Origin: an uncultured Eubacteriales bacterium
GTDB taxonomy: Bacteria; Bacillota; Clostridia; Oscillospirales; Acutalibacteraceae
Direction of reading: 5' to 3'
NCBI GenBank assembly: GCA_910580045.1
Contig: CAJTXF010000108.1
Coordinates: 1-5,974, forward strand
DNA length: 5,974 nucleotides
Made by a program: the position numbers and the translations under genes. The notes under the pieces were generated by a model. That model saw only the letters and a program-made list of their open reading frames with translations, did not search any database and was not told where the DNA came from. Of this stretch, positions 5,835 through 5,974 are shown in pieces. Positions within the stretch are counted from its first letter, which is position 1, and the number at the start of each line of letters is the position of its first letter.

Positions 5835-5974
5835 AGAGGGGAGAAGGGGAGGGAACGGAGAGGACGCAGAGCTTGGGGTGAGCCCATCCCGGGATCCAGG
5901 GGGTGAGCGAGAACCTAACGGTGGGCCAATTGCGCGGTCCAGGGGCGGAGAGTTGGCTTTGACCAACTCTTGGC
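5835..5974 (+). other. GC-rich leader or intergenic stretch, no gene recognised
   Basis: Purine-rich at first (5835-5870), then GC-rich with a 10-bp palindrome ATCCCGGGAT (5886-5895). A frame opening with GTG at 5878 stays open to the edge, but no good ribosome-binding site sits at the right distance and its peptide looks non-coding. I do not recognise a riboswitch or T-box consensus. Best read as the leader of the next transcription unit. Confidence 0.4.
5948..5971 (+). other. Strong hairpin in the right-edge leader
   Basis: AGAGTTGG (5949-5956), loop CTTTGA, CCAACTCT (5963-5970) form a perfect 8-bp stem, extendable by a G-T pair (5948/5971). Followed by TGGC up to the window end, so whether a T tract follows cannot be seen. 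It could be a terminator, an attenuator arm or part of a structured RNA. Confidence 0.45.

Noticed and set aside
5878..5974. Partial coding sequence starting with GTG at 5878 and running off the edge
   Set aside because: No good Shine-Dalgarno at the right distance, the peptide is dominated by Gly, Pro, Arg and Ser, and the frame crosses a perfect 8-bp hairpin, so non-coding is more likely.
5841..5974. T-box or known riboswitch at the right edge
   Set aside because: I looked for a T-box GGGUGGAACCGCGG-like motif and for ZTP, glycine, cyclic-di-GMP and SRP RNA cores and found none that fit.
1..5974. Mobile element, CRISPR array or defence system
   Set aside because: No transposase or recombinase motif, no terminal inverted repeats with target duplications and no spaced repeats were seen; the four genes are an ordinary sensor and sugar importer.

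Overview
The window is a four-gene carbohydrate-uptake locus from what looks like a GC-rich Gram-positive bacterium of the Clostridia, most likely a gut-type member of the Oscillospirales. The reasons are strong GGAGG ribosome-binding sites, codon use rich in CTG, GGC and CGG, a lipoprotein-anchored solute receptor, and protein families (YesM-type kinase, LplB/YtcP permeases, LplA/YtcQ-type binding protein) that are abundant in that group. The taxonomic call is inference; no marker gene is present.

Layout. A sensor histidine kinase of the YesM/LytS type (His_kinase family) fills 53-1834 on the minus strand. A hairpin-rich stretch follows its stop codon at the left edge. An AT-rich divergent regulatory region (1835-2067) separates it from a plus-strand operon of three genes: an LplB-type permease (2068-3027), a YtcP-type permease (3043-3942) and a large lipoprotein solute-binding protein (4018-5736). 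The operon ends at a strong intrinsic terminator (about 5770-5814). A second promoter (TTGTGT-17-TATAAT) follows at once and points off the right edge into a GC-rich leader that contains a clear hairpin. No complete gene is visible there.

How it works. The lipoprotein should capture an oligosaccharide outside the membrane and deliver it to the heterodimeric permease channel. No ATPase is encoded here, so transport should depend on a shared MsmX/UgpC-type ATPase encoded elsewhere. The kinase, with two membrane segments and a large extracytoplasmic sensor region, probably senses the same or a related sugar. Its partner should be a YesN-type response regulator with an AraC DNA-binding domain, which is not in the window. 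The best regulatory signal is a pair of direct repeats exactly 21 bp apart (1965-1975 and 1986-1996) just upstream of an extended -10 promoter for the transporter operon. This is the layout expected for an AraC-type activator.

I found no mobile element, CRISPR array, tRNA or rRNA gene, and no convincing new system. The interest lies in the regulatory region, the hairpin and TATAAT before the binding-protein gene, and the unassigned right-edge leader.
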